Positions 16,911-27,085 are shown, counted from the first letter of the stretch. The stretch is 49,621 nucleotides of DNA from Apilactobacillus kunkeei (GCF_001308195.1 NZ_JXDF01000004.1:1-49621), one strand, 5' to 3'. Translations and numbers: made by a program. The notes: generated by a model from the sequence alone, not told the origin.

Positions 16911-16924
16911 AAGAGGGAATCAAA

Positions 16925-18298
16925 ATGGCTAAAACAATGATTGATAAGATTTGGGATCAACACGTGATTAAAGGAAAAGAGGGTGAACCGCAATTATTAT
17001 ATGTAGATTTGCACTTACTTCATGAAGTTACCTCACCCCAAGCCTTTGAAGGTTTAAGGGAAAATAACCGTCCGGTCAGAAGAACCGATAAGACATTTGC
17101 CACCATGGACCATAATGTTCCAACCGTTGATATCTTCAACGTTAAGGACATGATTTCCAAGAAACAAATTGAAACATTAGGTCAAAACTGTAAGGACTTT
17201 GGCGTCCGCGTTGCCGACATGGGCCATGCCGACCAAGGAATCATTCATGCAATTGGACCACAGTTAGGTTTGACCCAACCAGGAATGTTAATTGTCTGTG
17301 GTGATTCACATACTGCCACCCACGGTTCATTTGGATCCATCGCTTTTGGGATTGGGACCAGTGAAGTCGAACACGTTTTAGCTACCCAGACTTTATGGCA
17401 AAACAAACCCAAGAAGATGGGAATTCGCGTTCACGGGAAGTTACCTAAGGGTGTCTATGCCAAGGACGTCATCATGGGCGTGATTGCCAGAGAAGGGGTT
17501 GCCTTTGGAACTGGATACGGTGCCGAATTCTACGGTGACACCATCAGAAACATGGAAATGGAAGAACGCATGACTTTATGTAACATGGCCATCGAAGGTG
17601 GTGCCAAGATGGCATGTGTCGCTTCTGATGAAAAGACATATGAATATGTTCGCGGTCGTAAATACGCACCAAAGAACATGGAAAAGGCGATTGCCCACTG
17701 GAAACAATTCTACACAGATGACGAAAGTGCATACGACAAAATCATCGACTTGGATGCTACCAAATTAGCACCATTTGTCTCATGGGGAACCAACCCAGGA
17801 ATGGCCATCCCAATTGATAAGACCACTCCAGAGATTAAGAACGCAGATGATCAAAAGGCTTACGACTATGTACATTTACAACCGGGTCAATCACTTAAGG
17901 ATGTCGATTTGAAATGGATATTCTTTGGTTCTTGTACCAACGGTAGATTATCCGATTTGAAGATTGCGGCCAGCATTTTAAAGGGTCGCCATATCGCTGA
18001 AGGCATCACCGCCTGGGTGGTTCCAGCATCTAGAACGATTAAGGAAACCGCTGAAAAGTTAGGCATCGATAAAATCTTCAAAGATGCTGGTTGTGAATGG
18101 CGTGAGCCAGGATGCTCGGCTTGTCTAGGGATGAACCCCGACCATGTTCCTGCCGGCATCCATTGTGCATCGACTTCGAACCGTAATTTTGAAGGACGCC
18201 AAGGGGTTGGTTCAATTACCCATTTAGCAAGTCCCGCAATGGTTGCTGCCGCAGCGATTCACGGTCACTTTATCGACATTAGAAAGGAAGCGATTTAG
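16925..18298 (+). CDS. leuC: 3-isopropylmalate dehydratase large subunit
   Basis: This protein of about 457 residues, an aconitase-family [4Fe-4S] enzyme, isomerises 2- to 3-isopropylmalate together with LeuD. The three cluster cysteines are visible in GSCTNGR and in GCSACLGMN (two Cys, CxxC). [13 protein letters not shown] and the substrate-binding region near residue 130 are also typical. I place the start at 16925 ([11 protein letters not shown]), where AGAGGG lies seven bases upstream and the family normally begins. An in-frame ATG at 16907, overlapping the leuB stop, is the alternative. The neighbouring suf genes could supply its cluster. Confidence 0.95.
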   Translation: MAKTMIDKIWDQHVIKGKEGEPQLLYVDLHLLHEVTSPQAFEGLRENNRPVRRTDKTFATMDHNVPTVDIFNVKDMISKKQIETLGQNCKDFGVRVADMGHADQGIIHAIGPQLGLTQPGMLIVCGDSHTATHGSFGSIAFGIGTSEVEHVLATQTLWQNKPKKMGIRVHGKLPKGVYAKDVIMGVIAREGVAFGTGYGAEFYGDTIRNMEMEERMTLCNMAIEGGAKMACVASDEKTYEYVRGRKYAPKNMEKAIAHWKQFYTDDESAYDKIIDLDATKLAPFVSWGTNPGMAIPIDKTTPEIKNADDQKAYDYVHLQPGQSLKDVDLKWIFFGSCTNGRLSDLKIAASILKGRHIAEGITAWVVPASRTIKETAEKLGIDKIFKDAGCEWREPGCSACLGMNPDHVPAGIHCASTSNRNFEGRQGVGSITHLASPAMVAAAAIHGHFIDIRKEAI

Positions 18299-18883
18299 AT
18301 GGATGCCATCAAAATTTTCTCAGCCAGATCAGTGCCATTAATGAATGACAACATTGATACTGACCAAATTATTCCAAAGCAATTCCTAAAGAACATCTTA
18401 AAGACTGGTTTTGGGAAGGACTTATTATACGATTGGCGTTATTTAAAACCCAACGTTCCTAATCCTGACTTTGTGTTAAATAAACCAGAAAGACAGGGTG
18501 CGCAAATTTTAGTCACCGGTGAAAACTTTGGTTGTGGTTCATCTAGAGAACACGCTGTTTGGGCTTTAAAGGACTACGGATTTAAGGTCATCATTGCTGG
18601 TGGATACAGTGACATCTTCTATATGAATAGTACTAAGAACGGGGTCTTAGCAATTAAATTACCTAAGGATCAACGCGAATACTTAGCAAACGTTCCACCA
18701 GAACAAAAAATTACCGTTAACTTAATCGATCAAAAGGTTCAAATCAACGACAAGGAATTTTTCTTCGACATTGATGAACGAATCAAATACAAACTAGTGA
18801 ACGGATTAGATGATATCGCCATCACGATGAACATGATGGATGAAATTAAAGAATACGAAAGTCACATTCCTGACTTTAACTAA
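18299..18883 (+). CDS. leuD: 3-isopropylmalate dehydratase small subunit
   Basis: This 194-residue swivel-domain subunit pairs with LeuC. Typical motifs are NIDTDQIIPKQFLK at about residues 18-31, FGCGSSREHAVWAL near 79-92 and NSTKNGVL near 115. ATG follows the leuC stop codon with no gap, and the ribosome site lies inside leuC (GGAAG). The next gene, sufC, begins only 17 bases after its stop with no terminator between. Confidence 0.96.
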   Translation: MDAIKIFSARSVPLMNDNIDTDQIIPKQFLKNILKTGFGKDLLYDWRYLKPNVPNPDFVLNKPERQGAQILVTGENFGCGSSREHAVWALKDYGFKVIIAGGYSDIFYMNSTKNGVLAIKLPKDQREYLANVPPEQKITVNLIDQKVQINDKEFFFDIDERIKYKLVNGLDDIAITMNMMDEIKEYESHIPDFN

Positions 18884-18900
18884 TATTGGAGGCGTTTATT

Positions 18901-19698
18901 ATGACCACACTTGAAGTAAAAGATTTACACGTAAGTTTCATTGACGAGGAAGAAGAAACATCCAAAGAGATTTTAAAGGGAGTCAACCTAACCATTAGAA
19001 CCGGGGAAACCCATGCCATCATGGGACCCAATGGGACCGGTAAATCTACTTTATCCGAAACCATCATGGGTAATTCCAACTACACCATCACCCAAGGGGA
19101 CATCTTAATCGATGGGGAAAGCATCTTAGATAAGACCGTCGATGAAAGAGCACGTGCTGGTTTATTCTTAGCCATGCAATATCCGGCAGAAATCAAAGGA
19201 ATTACCAATGCGGAATTCATTCAAGCAGCGGTCAACGCCAGAAGAAGTGAAGACAACCCAGTGCCGGTTGGTGAATTCATCGATGAATTAGACCACAGTT
19301 TGAAAATCTTAAACATGAGCCAAGAAATGGTGGATCGTTACTTAAACGAAGGATTCTCCGGTGGTGAAAAGAAGCGTAACGAAATTCTCCAAATGATGAT
19401 GATTAAACCTAAGTTTTCAATCTTAGACGAAATCGATTCAGGACTAGATATTGATGCACTCCAAGTTGTCTCACGTGGTGTTAATTCCATGGATAACAAG
19501 GAATTAGGAACATTAATGATTACCCACTACCAAAGAATCTTAAACTACATCAAACCAGATTTCGTTCACGTCATGATGGGCGGACGAATCGTTAAGACCG
19601 GTGACTCTAGCTTAGCTGCCGAACTAGAAAATAATGGATATGCCTCACTTAGAGACGAACTTGGATTAGACATTAATCTTACCGATGAAGATGTCTAA
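18901..19698 (+). CDS. sufC: SUF Fe-S assembly ATPase
   Basis: This 265-residue ABC-type ATPase drives the SufBCD scaffold. It has Walker A GPNGTGKST near residue 42, signature FSGGEKKRNE near 150, and Walker B FSILDEIDSGLD near 172. The start at 18901 is chosen because GGAGG lies nine bases upstream; an in-frame TTG at 18886 precedes that site and is rejected. It follows leuD by 17 bases with no terminator or evident promoter, so the leu transcript should run into it. It opens the standard Firmicutes order sufC-D-S-U-B. Confidence 0.96.
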   Translation: MTTLEVKDLHVSFIDEEEETSKEILKGVNLTIRTGETHAIMGPNGTGKSTLSETIMGNSNYTITQGDILIDGESILDKTVDERARAGLFLAMQYPAEIKGITNAEFIQAAVNARRSEDNPVPVGEFIDELDHSLKILNMSQEMVDRYLNEGFSGGEKKRNEILQMMMIKPKFSILDEIDSGLDIDALQVVSRGVNSMDNKELGTLMITHYQRILNYIKPDFVHVMMGGRIVKTGDSSLAAELENNGYASLRDELGLDINLTDEDV

Positions 19699-19718
19699 TA
19701 AATAAGGGGGATTGGCCA

Positions 19719-21002
19719 ATGATAAAAGATAAATTCATGCGTCAAATGAGTCCGGAAATGATCGAAGATTCAACATTTGATCAAGAACCAGAATGGATGA
19801 CTGATTTCCGTCGTGACGCCTTTGAAAAGATGGCAACTAAGCAGTTACCACAAATTGATAAGATGGATTATCACGCTTGGAAGTTCATCAGCACTAATAA
19901 CGATGACAAGAATCAAGAACAGGTGATTGATAATCACATCGAAAAAGAAATCGCTAACTACAGCATTACTACCATGGGAACCAAGACGATTGGGATGCAC
20001 CCAAATGATGAAATGATTCAAAACAAAGTGATCTGTTGTGACTTTAAGACAGCGATTAGCAAGTATCCGGAAATTGTTCAAGAATACTTCACTAAGAACG
20101 AAGCGATGCAAAACAACCGCTTAAGCTGCCTTGAAAGCTCCATGATTAATAATGGAATCTTCATTTATGTACCCAAGAACGTTGAGTTAAAGGAACCCAT
20201 CAGTGTCTACATGATTGAAAATAATTACCAAACCAAGTCTACCTTTAGCAGATTAATCGTTGTCGGAGATCAGAATAGTAAGTTCGATGTTGTCCAAAAA
20301 TTAGGCAGTGTCGGTAGCAACAAGAAGGTCTCACACGTCAACATCGATGTCTACGCCAAGGACGATAGCAACGTTCAATTCTTCGCATTAGATGCCATGG
20401 GTGAACAAAATATCACCTACGTGATGCGCCATTCAGACGTTGGTAGAAAGGCGAAGATGAACTGGATGATTGGTTCATTCAATGATGGAAATACCATTTC
20501 AGACGTTTCCACCGATTTAAACGGTGAAGGCTCGAAGGGTAATACCAGAATCGTTTCATTAGCTAATGGCCGTCAACAACAAGGCATCAACACCAGAGTG
20601 ACTAACTATGGTAAACATTCTGATGGTGAAATTAGCCAACGAGGCGCCATCTTAGATCGTGCCAAGATTGTGTTTAACGGAATCGGGAAGGTTGCCCATG
20701 GTGCTCATGGTGCCAACAACCAACAAGAAAACAGTGTTTTGATGTTATCAGATGAAGCGACAGGTGATGCTAACCCAATCTTATTAATTGATGAAAACGA
20801 CGTAATTGCCGGTCACAAGGCCAGCATCGGTAAGATTGATGAACGTCAATTGTACTATCTAATGAGTCGCGGGATTAAACCCGAGGTAGCAAAGAAATTG
20901 GTAATTAGAGGTTTCCTAGGAATCATTCTTTCTCACATTCCATCAGAAGCCATTAAGGACCAAATGATTAATATCATTGAAGGAAAACTAGCCAATGGAT
21001 AA
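19719..21002 (+). CDS. sufD: SUF scaffold protein SufD
   Basis: This 427-residue beta-helix protein is the partner of SufB in the SufBC2D complex. The N-terminal helical part includes PEWMTDFRRDAFEKM. A repeated-strand core is followed by the C-terminal [20 protein letters not shown] motif, shared with SufB and containing the conserved His. The ribosome site GGGGG lies 11 bases before ATG. It ends overlapping sufS by eight bases. Confidence 0.94.
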   Translation: MIKDKFMRQMSPEMIEDSTFDQEPEWMTDFRRDAFEKMATKQLPQIDKMDYHAWKFISTNNDDKNQEQVIDNHIEKEIANYSITTMGTKTIGMHPNDEMIQNKVICCDFKTAISKYPEIVQEYFTKNEAMQNNRLSCLESSMINNGIFIYVPKNVELKEPISVYMIENNYQTKSTFSRLIVVGDQNSKFDVVQKLGSVGSNKKVSHVNIDVYAKDDSNVQFFALDAMGEQNITYVMRHSDVGRKAKMNWMIGSFNDGNTISDVSTDLNGEGSKGNTRIVSLANGRQQQGINTRVTNYGKHSDGEISQRGAILDRAKIVFNGIGKVAHGAHGANNQQENSVLMLSDEATGDANPILLIDENDVIAGHKASIGKIDERQLYYLMSRGIKPEVAKKLVIRGFLGIILSHIPSEAIKDQMINIIEGKLANG

Positions 21003-22245
21003 ATCTTCAATAAGAGAAGATTTCCCAATCTTGAGTCGTCGCATTAACGACGCACCGATGATCTATCTTGATAGTGCCGCTACCACACAAAAACCCCAAG
21101 TGGTTATCGACAAGATTACTGATTATTACACCAACACTAACGCCAATGTACATCGCGGTGTCAGCAGCATCTCGGTTCAAGCAACCGATGAGTATGAACA
21201 AGCCAGAGGAAAAGTCGCCAAGTTCATCCATGCTGAATCAGATCGCCAAATCGTTTTTACCAGATCAACAACCGAATCATTAAATTGGATTGCTAATGGA
21301 TACGCGAAAGACAGATTAATGCCTGGCGATGAAATCGTCATCAGCGTGGCCGAACACCACAGTAATATCATTCCGTGGCAACAGGTTGCCGCAAGCACGG
21401 GAGCCAAATTAAAGTACGTCCAGGTCAATGATGATGGCCAAATCGACTTACACGATACCGAACGTCAGATTACTGACAAGACCAAGATCGTATCGATGGC
21501 GATGGTATCAAATGTCATGGGTGCCACCAATCCAGTTAAAGAGGTTACTAAGATGGCCCAGGCTGTGGGTGCCAAGATGATAGTCGACGCAGCCCAAGCC
21601 GCACCACACATGCCAGTGGATGTAACCGATATTGATTGCGATTTCTTAGCATTCTCCGGACACAAGATGTTAGCACCAACTGGCATTGGTGTCCTATACG
21701 GCAAGATGGATGTCTTAGACGAGATGGACCCAGTTCAGTTTGGCGGTGAAATGATTGATATTGTCTCAAGACAATCCGCAACTTTTCAACCGGTGCCACA
21801 TAAGTTTGAAGCTGGGACACCCAACATTGCCGGAGCGATTGCCTTAGGCACAGCGATTGATTACCTAAATTCAATCGGGATGGACAACGTCCATGAATAC
21901 GAGGAAGAACTTACGCAGTCCTGCATGCAAGAGATGCAAAAGATAGATGGAATCACGATTTATGGATCAGATGATTTCAAACATCATAACGGCATTATCA
22001 CATTTAACATCAAAGGAATTCATCCCCACGATGTAGCAACCGGCCTTGATTTACAAGGCATCGAAGTAAGAGCGGGTCATCATTGCGCGCAACCATTGAT
22101 GGACTACTTGGAAGTGGAATCCACCGTCCGAGTTAGCTTTTACTTCTACAACAATCAAGATGATGTCAAAAGGTTCATTGAAGCCTTAATCAACGTAAAG
22201 GAGTTCTTTGCCAATGGGAATCGACAGGATGAATCAATTATATAA
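20995..22245 (+). CDS. sufS: Cysteine desulfurase SufS
   Basis: This 416-residue PLP enzyme removes sulfur from cysteine for Fe-S assembly. Key features are DSAATTQKP near residue 23, AEHHSNIIPWQ near 118, the PLP lysine in FSGHKMLAPTG near 224, and the persulfide-forming Cys in RAGHHCAQPL near 362. The gene overlaps the end of sufD by eight bases, with its ribosome site (AAGGAA) inside sufD. SufU, its sulfur acceptor, follows directly. Confidence 0.96.
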   Translation: MDKSSIREDFPILSRRINDAPMIYLDSAATTQKPQVVIDKITDYYTNTNANVHRGVSSISVQATDEYEQARGKVAKFIHAESDRQIVFTRSTTESLNWIANGYAKDRLMPGDEIVISVAEHHSNIIPWQQVAASTGAKLKYVQVNDDGQIDLHDTERQITDKTKIVSMAMVSNVMGATNPVKEVTKMAQAVGAKMIVDAAQAAPHMPVDVTDIDCDFLAFSGHKMLAPTGIGVLYGKMDVLDEMDPVQFGGEMIDIVSRQSATFQPVPHKFEAGTPNIAGAIALGTAIDYLNSIGMDNVHEYEEELTQSCMQEMQKIDGITIYGSDDFKHHNGIITFNIKGIHPHDVATGLDLQGIEVRAGHHCAQPLMDYLEVESTVRVSFYFYNNQDDVKRFIEALINVKEFFANGNRQDESII

Positions 22246-22672
22246 ATCCGTTATCTTCGATCATTCAATGCACCCTAGAAACTTTGGTTCTTTGGATAAT
22301 TGCACCGGTTCCGTTGAACTAAGAAATCCTAGCTGCGGAGATATTATTAAGGTTTTCGTCAATATTGAAGACGACGTGATTAAAGATATTAAGTACACAT
22401 GCGTTGGCTGCACCATTTCTAAGGCCTCGACTAGCATCATGTCTCAAGAGATTAAGGGGAAAAACGTCGACGACGCCAAAAAAATCATCAAGGCCTTTTC
22501 CGACAACATCATCAAAAAAGATATCGATGATGCCGATAAGAAGATGCTGGGGGATGCCAGATTATTAAGTGATTTGGCGAAGTTTCCCACCAGAATCAGA
22601 TGCGCGACATTAGGATGGCATGCCACAGACAAACTAATTAATGACTATAAAGGAGTGATTTCATATGACTGA
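22214..22672 (+). CDS. sufU: Sulfur-relay protein SufU
   Basis: This protein of about 152 residues accepts sulfur from SufS. The Zn/sulfur ligands of the family are visible: NPSCGD (Asp and Cys), a Cys pair CVGC in the region where homologues have a single GC, and RIRCATLGW near the C-terminus. I place the start at 22214 because AAGGAG at 22199-22204 gives normal spacing; TTG at 22208 and ATG at 22229 are alternatives. It overlaps sufS by about 30 bases and sufB by eight bases. Confidence 0.93.
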   Translation: MGIDRMNQLYKSVIFDHSMHPRNFGSLDNCTGSVELRNPSCGDIIKVFVNIEDDVIKDIKYTCVGCTISKASTSIMSQEIKGKNVDDAKKIIKAFSDNIIKKDIDDADKKMLGDARLLSDLAKFPTRIRCATLGWHATDKLINDYKGVISYD

Positions 22673-24068
22673 TATCGCTGAAGTTCTACCCGATAAAGAT
22701 TATGAATTTGGTTTCCATGATGATATCAAACCATTCTTCTCAACAGGTGAAGGAATCAATGAAGATATTATCAGACAGATTTCCAAAGAAAAAAACGAGC
22801 CCGAATGGATGTTAGATTACCGCCTAAAGTGTTATCAAACATATCTAAAAATAGAAGATCCACCATTTGGTCCTGACTTAAGCGGTCTTGATTTGGAACA
22901 CATGAAGTACTACCAAAAGCAGACCGATAAGAAGTACCGTGATTGGAATGATGTTCCAGATAAGATTAAGGAAACATTCGATAGATTAGGGGTTCCGGAA
23001 GCGGAAAGAAAGTACTTAGCTGGTTCATCAGCTCAATACGAATCAGAATCCGTCTACCATCACATGAAGGATGAATTAGACAAACAAGGGGTCATCTTCA
23101 CCGACACCGATACCGCATTACAGAAGTATCCAGAGCTATTCAAGAAGTGGTTCGGTAAGTTAATCAAACCAACCAACAACAAGTTTGCCGCATTAAACGG
23201 AGCCGTTTGGTCGGGTGGAACCTTCATCTATGTACCAAAGGGGGTCACAGTATCAGCACCGATTCAAACCTACTTTAGAATCAATGCTGCTAAGTCAGGT
23301 CAGTTCGAAAGAACATTAATCATCGTTGATGAAGGCGCCCATCTGGAATACGTCGAAGGATGTACTGCACCTACCTATAATGCCGACAGTCTTCACGCCG
23401 CCGTGGTGGAAGTAAACGTATTACCACATGCATATTGTCGATACACAACAATTCAAAACTGGTCAAACAACGTTTACAGTCTTGAAACCAAGCGTGCGCA
23501 AGCGCTAGAAGATGCCGTCATGGAATGGGTTGATGGAAACTTAGGCTCAAAGGTTACCATGAAATACCCATCAGTATATCTAAACGGTCGTGGTGCTAAG
23601 GGAACCATGCTATCAATTGCGGTTGCTGGTAACAACATTCGCTCAGATACAGGAGCTCAAATGATTCACAACGCACCGGAAACTTCTTCATCAATCATTT
23701 CAAAGTCCATCGCAAAAGATGGTGGCTCCGTTGATTACAGAGGAAAGGTTCGCTTTGCCAAGGAAAGTGCTGGATCACATTGTCACGTTGAATGTGACAC
23801 CATCATCATGGATGACAAATCAACCAGTGACACAATTCCTTATAACGAAATTTATAACAGTGACGTTTCAATGGAACACGAAGCCAAGGTTTCCAAGATT
23901 TCAGAAGAACAATTGTACTACTTGATGTCTAGAGGAATTACCGAACAAAAGGCGACTGAAATGATTATCATGAGTTTCATTGAACCTTTCACCAAGGAAC
24001 TTCCAATGGAATACGCTGTTGAATTGAACCGCCTAATTAGTTTTGAAATGGAAGGTTCAATCGGTTAG
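22665..24068 (+). CDS. sufB: SUF scaffold protein SufB
   Basis: This 467-residue core scaffold builds the Fe-S cluster. It has the N-terminal [13 protein letters not shown] helix, the [16 protein letters not shown] strand region, [28 protein letters not shown], and the C-terminal [19 protein letters not shown] shared with SufD. Length and order are normal. The AGGAGTG site lies inside sufU. The sufT-like gene follows nine bases later. Confidence 0.97.
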   Translation: MTDIAEVLPDKDYEFGFHDDIKPFFSTGEGINEDIIRQISKEKNEPEWMLDYRLKCYQTYLKIEDPPFGPDLSGLDLEHMKYYQKQTDKKYRDWNDVPDKIKETFDRLGVPEAERKYLAGSSAQYESESVYHHMKDELDKQGVIFTDTDTALQKYPELFKKWFGKLIKPTNNKFAALNGAVWSGGTFIYVPKGVTVSAPIQTYFRINAAKSGQFERTLIIVDEGAHLEYVEGCTAPTYNADSLHAAVVEVNVLPHAYCRYTTIQNWSNNVYSLETKRAQALEDAVMEWVDGNLGSKVTMKYPSVYLNGRGAKGTMLSIAVAGNNIRSDTGAQMIHNAPETSSSIISKSIAKDGGSVDYRGKVRFAKESAGSHCHVECDTIIMDDKSTSDTIPYNEIYNSDVSMEHEAKVSKISEEQLYYLMSRGITEQKATEMIIMSFIEPFTKELPMEYAVELNRLISFEMEGSIG

Positions 24069-24077
24069 GAGGAGCAA

Positions 24078-24383
24078 ATGGAAATCAAAAGAAATAAATA
24101 CATTGATGCTTTAGAAAGCGTCATCGACCCTGAATTATATATCGATATCGTGAACTTAGGTTTAATCTATCGAGTCGAAGTCGATGACAACAAACAATGT
24201 GTGGTCACCATGACATTAACAATCATGGGCTGCCCATTAAGTGACTATTTATTCGATCAAATTAAGGAACAACTAATTGGGTTTGAAGAAATTGATGACG
24301 TCAAAGTTAATCTAATCTTCGAACCTGCCTGGACCATAGATAACATGTCCAGGGAAGCAAGATTACAACTTGGAATACACTAA
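24078..24383 (+). CDS. sufT: SufT / MIP18-family (DUF59) Fe-S maturation factor
   Basis: This 101-residue single-domain protein has the DUF59/MIP18 hallmarks: SVIDPELYIDIVNLGL near residue 14, TMTLTIMGCP near 49 (with the conserved Cys), and a C-terminal EPAW. Such proteins assist delivery of Fe-S clusters. The GGAGG site precedes the start, nine bases after sufB, so it belongs to the SUF operon. Confidence 0.9.
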   Translation: MEIKRNKYIDALESVIDPELYIDIVNLGLIYRVEVDDNKQCVVTMTLTIMGCPLSDYLFDQIKEQLIGFEEIDDVKVNLIFEPAWTIDNMSREARLQLGIH

Positions 24384-24417
24384 ATTTTAAAAATGACCAT
24401 AGAAGGGAAGTGGTGGT

Positions 24418-25704
24418 ATGAGAGCAAGTGCAGTAACTAGTGAAGCAATGAATACAAACATTGCAGTAAAGGCAAGCAGCTGGGTGGATAAACTAAAGAA
24501 ATGGATGATGGTGGTGGGACCAGGTTTAATTGTGATGCTAGCCGACACTGATGCTGGTTGTTTGATTACTGCCGCACAATCGGGAGCAACCTATGGCTAT
24601 GCCATGGTATTGCCACAGATTGCATTGATTCCGATTCTTTTCATGGTTCAAGAAATCACAGTAAGATTAGGAATCATCACCAAGAAGGGTCATGGTGAAC
24701 TAATAAGACAATATTTCGGTAGATATTGGGCCTATATTTCAGCTATTACACTAATGATTTCCTGTATTGGCGCATTGTTGACAGAGTTCATTGGAATTGC
24801 CGGTGTCGGAGAACTATTTGGAATCTCCAAATTCGTCACCGTTCCAATGAGTACCGCTGTATTGATTCTAATCGGATTCGCTGGAAGCTATCGTCGCGTT
24901 GAAAAGATTGGAATTCTATTCGGCATTTTCGAACTAACCTTCATCATTGGAATCTTTATGGTTCATCCTAATATGGGTTCGTTTATGCAAGGAATTCAAT
25001 CAGTTCCAATTCATGATTCTTCCTACGTTTATCTAATTGCTGCAAACGTTGGATCCGTGATTATGCCCTGGATGATTTTCTATCAACAAAGTGCCGTCGT
25101 CGACAAGCACCTAAAACCAAGCATGATTAAAAAAGAACAAACTGACACATTTGTTGGAACATTCATTACCCAAGGCATCATGATTGGTTTTGTTGTATTG
25201 TTCGCTGCTACCGTCTTCACAACACACATGAAGGCCAGTGAAGATACAGTCAGTGACTTGGTATATTCGATGGGTAACTTTATCGGCATTCAAAATGCAA
25301 AGGCGATACTAGGTTCCAGCATATTGGGTGGAGCGCTAGTAGCTGCAATCGTCGTTGTACTTGCCGGAACATGGGGCATGACCGAAGTATTGAACTGGCG
25401 CCATTCTTTGAATGAAAGAGTAAATAAGAGCAATATTGGTTTTTACACAATGTATGCCATTACCCTAATGATTAGTGCCGGGCTAGTATTGTTCAATAAG
25501 AATCTTGTTTCTACAGCGATTACTGTTGAAGTGGTAAATGCATTGATGATTCCAATCGTACTTGGTTTCCTACTAGTTCTAGAAAGCAAAGCACTACCAA
25601 AACAATTTAGAATGAAGGGCATCTACAAGTTTTTGACGATTGCCTTTTCACTAATCGTAATGGGATTTGGAGTATATATGGTTGGACCGGTCTTCGGTCT
25701 ATAG
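24418..25704 (+). CDS. NRAMP-related divalent metal transporter, atypical TM1 site
   Basis: This 428-residue membrane protein of the NRAMP/SLC11 fold has about 11-12 helices. The TM1 metal motif, normally DPGN in Mn/Fe transporters, reads DTDAGC at residues 43-48. The TM6 motif, normally MPHN, reads MPWM (VIMPWMIFYQQSA). These are features of the NRAMP-related branch, some members of which are reported to carry Mg2+ rather than Mn/Fe. The sequence HGELIRQYFGRYW after TM2-3 is also typical of that branch. It lies 34 bases after sufT with no terminator, so it is probably in the leu-suf transcript. A metal substrate is likely; which metal is uncertain. Confidence 0.8.
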   Translation: MRASAVTSEAMNTNIAVKASSWVDKLKKWMMVVGPGLIVMLADTDAGCLITAAQSGATYGYAMVLPQIALIPILFMVQEITVRLGIITKKGHGELIRQYFGRYWAYISAITLMISCIGALLTEFIGIAGVGELFGISKFVTVPMSTAVLILIGFAGSYRRVEKIGILFGIFELTFIIGIFMVHPNMGSFMQGIQSVPIHDSSYVYLIAANVGSVIMPWMIFYQQSAVVDKHLKPSMIKKEQTDTFVGTFITQGIMIGFVVLFAATVFTTHMKASEDTVSDLVYSMGNFIGIQNAKAILGSSILGGALVAAIVVVLAGTWGMTEVLNWRHSLNERVNKSNIGFYTMYAITLMISAGLVLFNKNLVSTAITVEVVNALMIPIVLGFLLVLESKALPKQFRMKGIYKFLTIAFSLIVMGFGVYMVGPVFGL

Positions 25705-25730
25705 ATTGAGAGTTTTGGAGATGAGTAGAT

Positions 25731-26711
25731 ATGAGTATGCAAACAAAGGCGATGGAAATTCTAAATATAGAATATCCCATCATTCAAGGACCAATGTCGT
25801 GGATCACAAACGCTGATTTTGTCAGCAGAATTTCAAATGCTGGTGGACTAGGAGTATTAGGCGCAAATGCAGGTCAACACCAAAGAGCTGATAACGCTTC
25901 AGATGCTGCTAGAAAGATGCAGATCGAGATTCAAAAAGCTAAGAAGCTAACCGATAAATCATTTGCAATCAACATTGTTATGCATGATGCAATGGATGAC
26001 ATTACAGATTACGTGCAAAAAATGTTGGAAGTTTCTTTTGCGGAGGACATCAAGTACTATGTGACGGTTGGCGTACCGAATAAAATAGTGTTTGATGAAA
26101 TTAAGCATCATGGCGGAATTATAATTCACCGTCCAATTACCCCAACTATTGAAAACATGATGCAAGCAGAAGCAAACGGAGCTGATATCTTAGTGGCTAC
26201 CGGATGTGAGGCCGGTGGATCACTTCCACAACAACAATTAACGACAGCTGAAATCATCAAACGAGTGATTCCACACATCCACGTTCCTTTATTTGCGGCA
26301 GGTGGTATTAATAGCATCGATGATATTAATGCACTTAGTTCATATCAAATTGGTGGTTTGTTCATGGGAACATTATTCATTGCCACCAAAGAATCACCAA
26401 TCTCAGAGTCTGCTAAAGACCTAATTATTAGCTCCAAATCAGGCGATTTGATTAGTGTTTCATCTAAACTTCGTTCAATTAACACATCAAAAGCTCAACA
26501 ACTACATAATATTTATGTTGATAAGGGTAATCCCATTGATGTAAACACAGAGATTAAAAAGCTTTGTGGTATGAAGACAGGGATGCTTGATGGAAATATT
26601 GAAGGTGGAATTATCTCCGTGAATAATCATATTGATAGCATCTCCAAGCGCGTGTCTGTCGATGAGATTATTGCGGAATTTGGTGAATACTTGCGAGAAA
26701 GAATTAGTTAA
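25731..26711 (+). CDS. Nitronate monooxygenase / FabK-like flavoprotein
   Basis: This 326-residue FMN TIM-barrel protein belongs to the nitronate monooxygenase / enoyl-ACP reductase II group. It has YPIIQGPMSWITNADF near residue 15, AGGLGVLGANAG near 37, a His-containing mid region, GCEAGGS near 160 and the FMN-phosphate motif AAGGINS near 188, then GGLFMGTLFIAT. The family includes nitronate oxidation and enoyl-ACP reduction and I cannot separate them here. It starts 26 bases after the NRAMP-type gene and ends at a strong terminator, so it closes the operon. Confidence 0.8.
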   Translation: MSMQTKAMEILNIEYPIIQGPMSWITNADFVSRISNAGGLGVLGANAGQHQRADNASDAARKMQIEIQKAKKLTDKSFAINIVMHDAMDDITDYVQKMLEVSFAEDIKYYVTVGVPNKIVFDEIKHHGGIIIHRPITPTIENMMQAEANGADILVATGCEAGGSLPQQQLTTAEIIKRVIPHIHVPLFAAGGINSIDDINALSSYQIGGLFMGTLFIATKESPISESAKDLIISSKSGDLISVSSKLRSINTSKAQQLHNIYVDKGNPIDVNTEIKKLCGMKTGMLDGNIEGGIISVNNHIDSISKRVSVDEIIAEFGEYLRERIS

Positions 26712-26749
26712 ATAAAAAAGACTGCTCAAACGAGCAGCCTTTTTATTTT
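26710..26749. terminator. Bidirectional terminator ending the leu-suf operon
   Basis: Stem ACTGCTC / GAGCAGC with an AAA loop and A/T runs on both sides. It is identical over 40 bases to the terminator at 12572-12611. It also serves the small minus-strand gene that ends at 26743. Confidence 0.85.
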
Positions 26750-26913
26750 TTATGACGATCTCTAATCCATAAAATAACGGTGGTGAATAAAGCGATAATT
26801 ATGATTATGTGAAAGATAGTACCGGAAGGAGTGTGCGGTAGGATATCGTTACTAATTAGCGCTAAATTGATTAATAATAGGACAATCATCATGATTGTGT
26901 TCATGTTTTTCAT
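26743..26913 (-). CDS. Small two-helix membrane protein (56 aa)
   Basis: A 56-residue reading frame on the minus strand has a good ribosome site: GGAGGG in the message (plus-strand 26922-26927), eight bases before ATG. It begins MKNMNTIMMIVLLLINLALI, a first hydrophobic helix. A polar loop (SNDILPHTPSG) follows, then a second very hydrophobic helix (IFHIIIIIALFTTVILWI) and a basic tail RDRHKK. The positive C-terminus suggests it faces the cytoplasm. It stands alone between the leu-suf operon and the CsbD-like gene, overlaps the terminator at its end, and I do not recognise a family. The ribosome site and the composition make it a likely real gene. Confidence 0.65.
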   Translation of the reverse strand: MKNMNTIMMIVLLLINLALISNDILPHTPSGTIFHIIIIIALFTTVILWIRDRHKK

Positions 26914-27085
26914 TGGGGGAACCCTCCAAATATATTTGTCTTTATTATATCTTTAAACGAGCAACTTTACCAATTCCAAAATTGTAACATAATCTTAGTA
27001 AAATCTTTACCACTATTACAGGTGAAATGTTCTATGATAGGGGCAGATAAAGGAATTTATCCAATCTATATCTTGAGGTGATATT

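Noticed and set aside
18886-18900. Earlier TTG start for sufC
   Set aside because: It lies before the GGAGG ribosome site that clearly serves the ATG at 18901.
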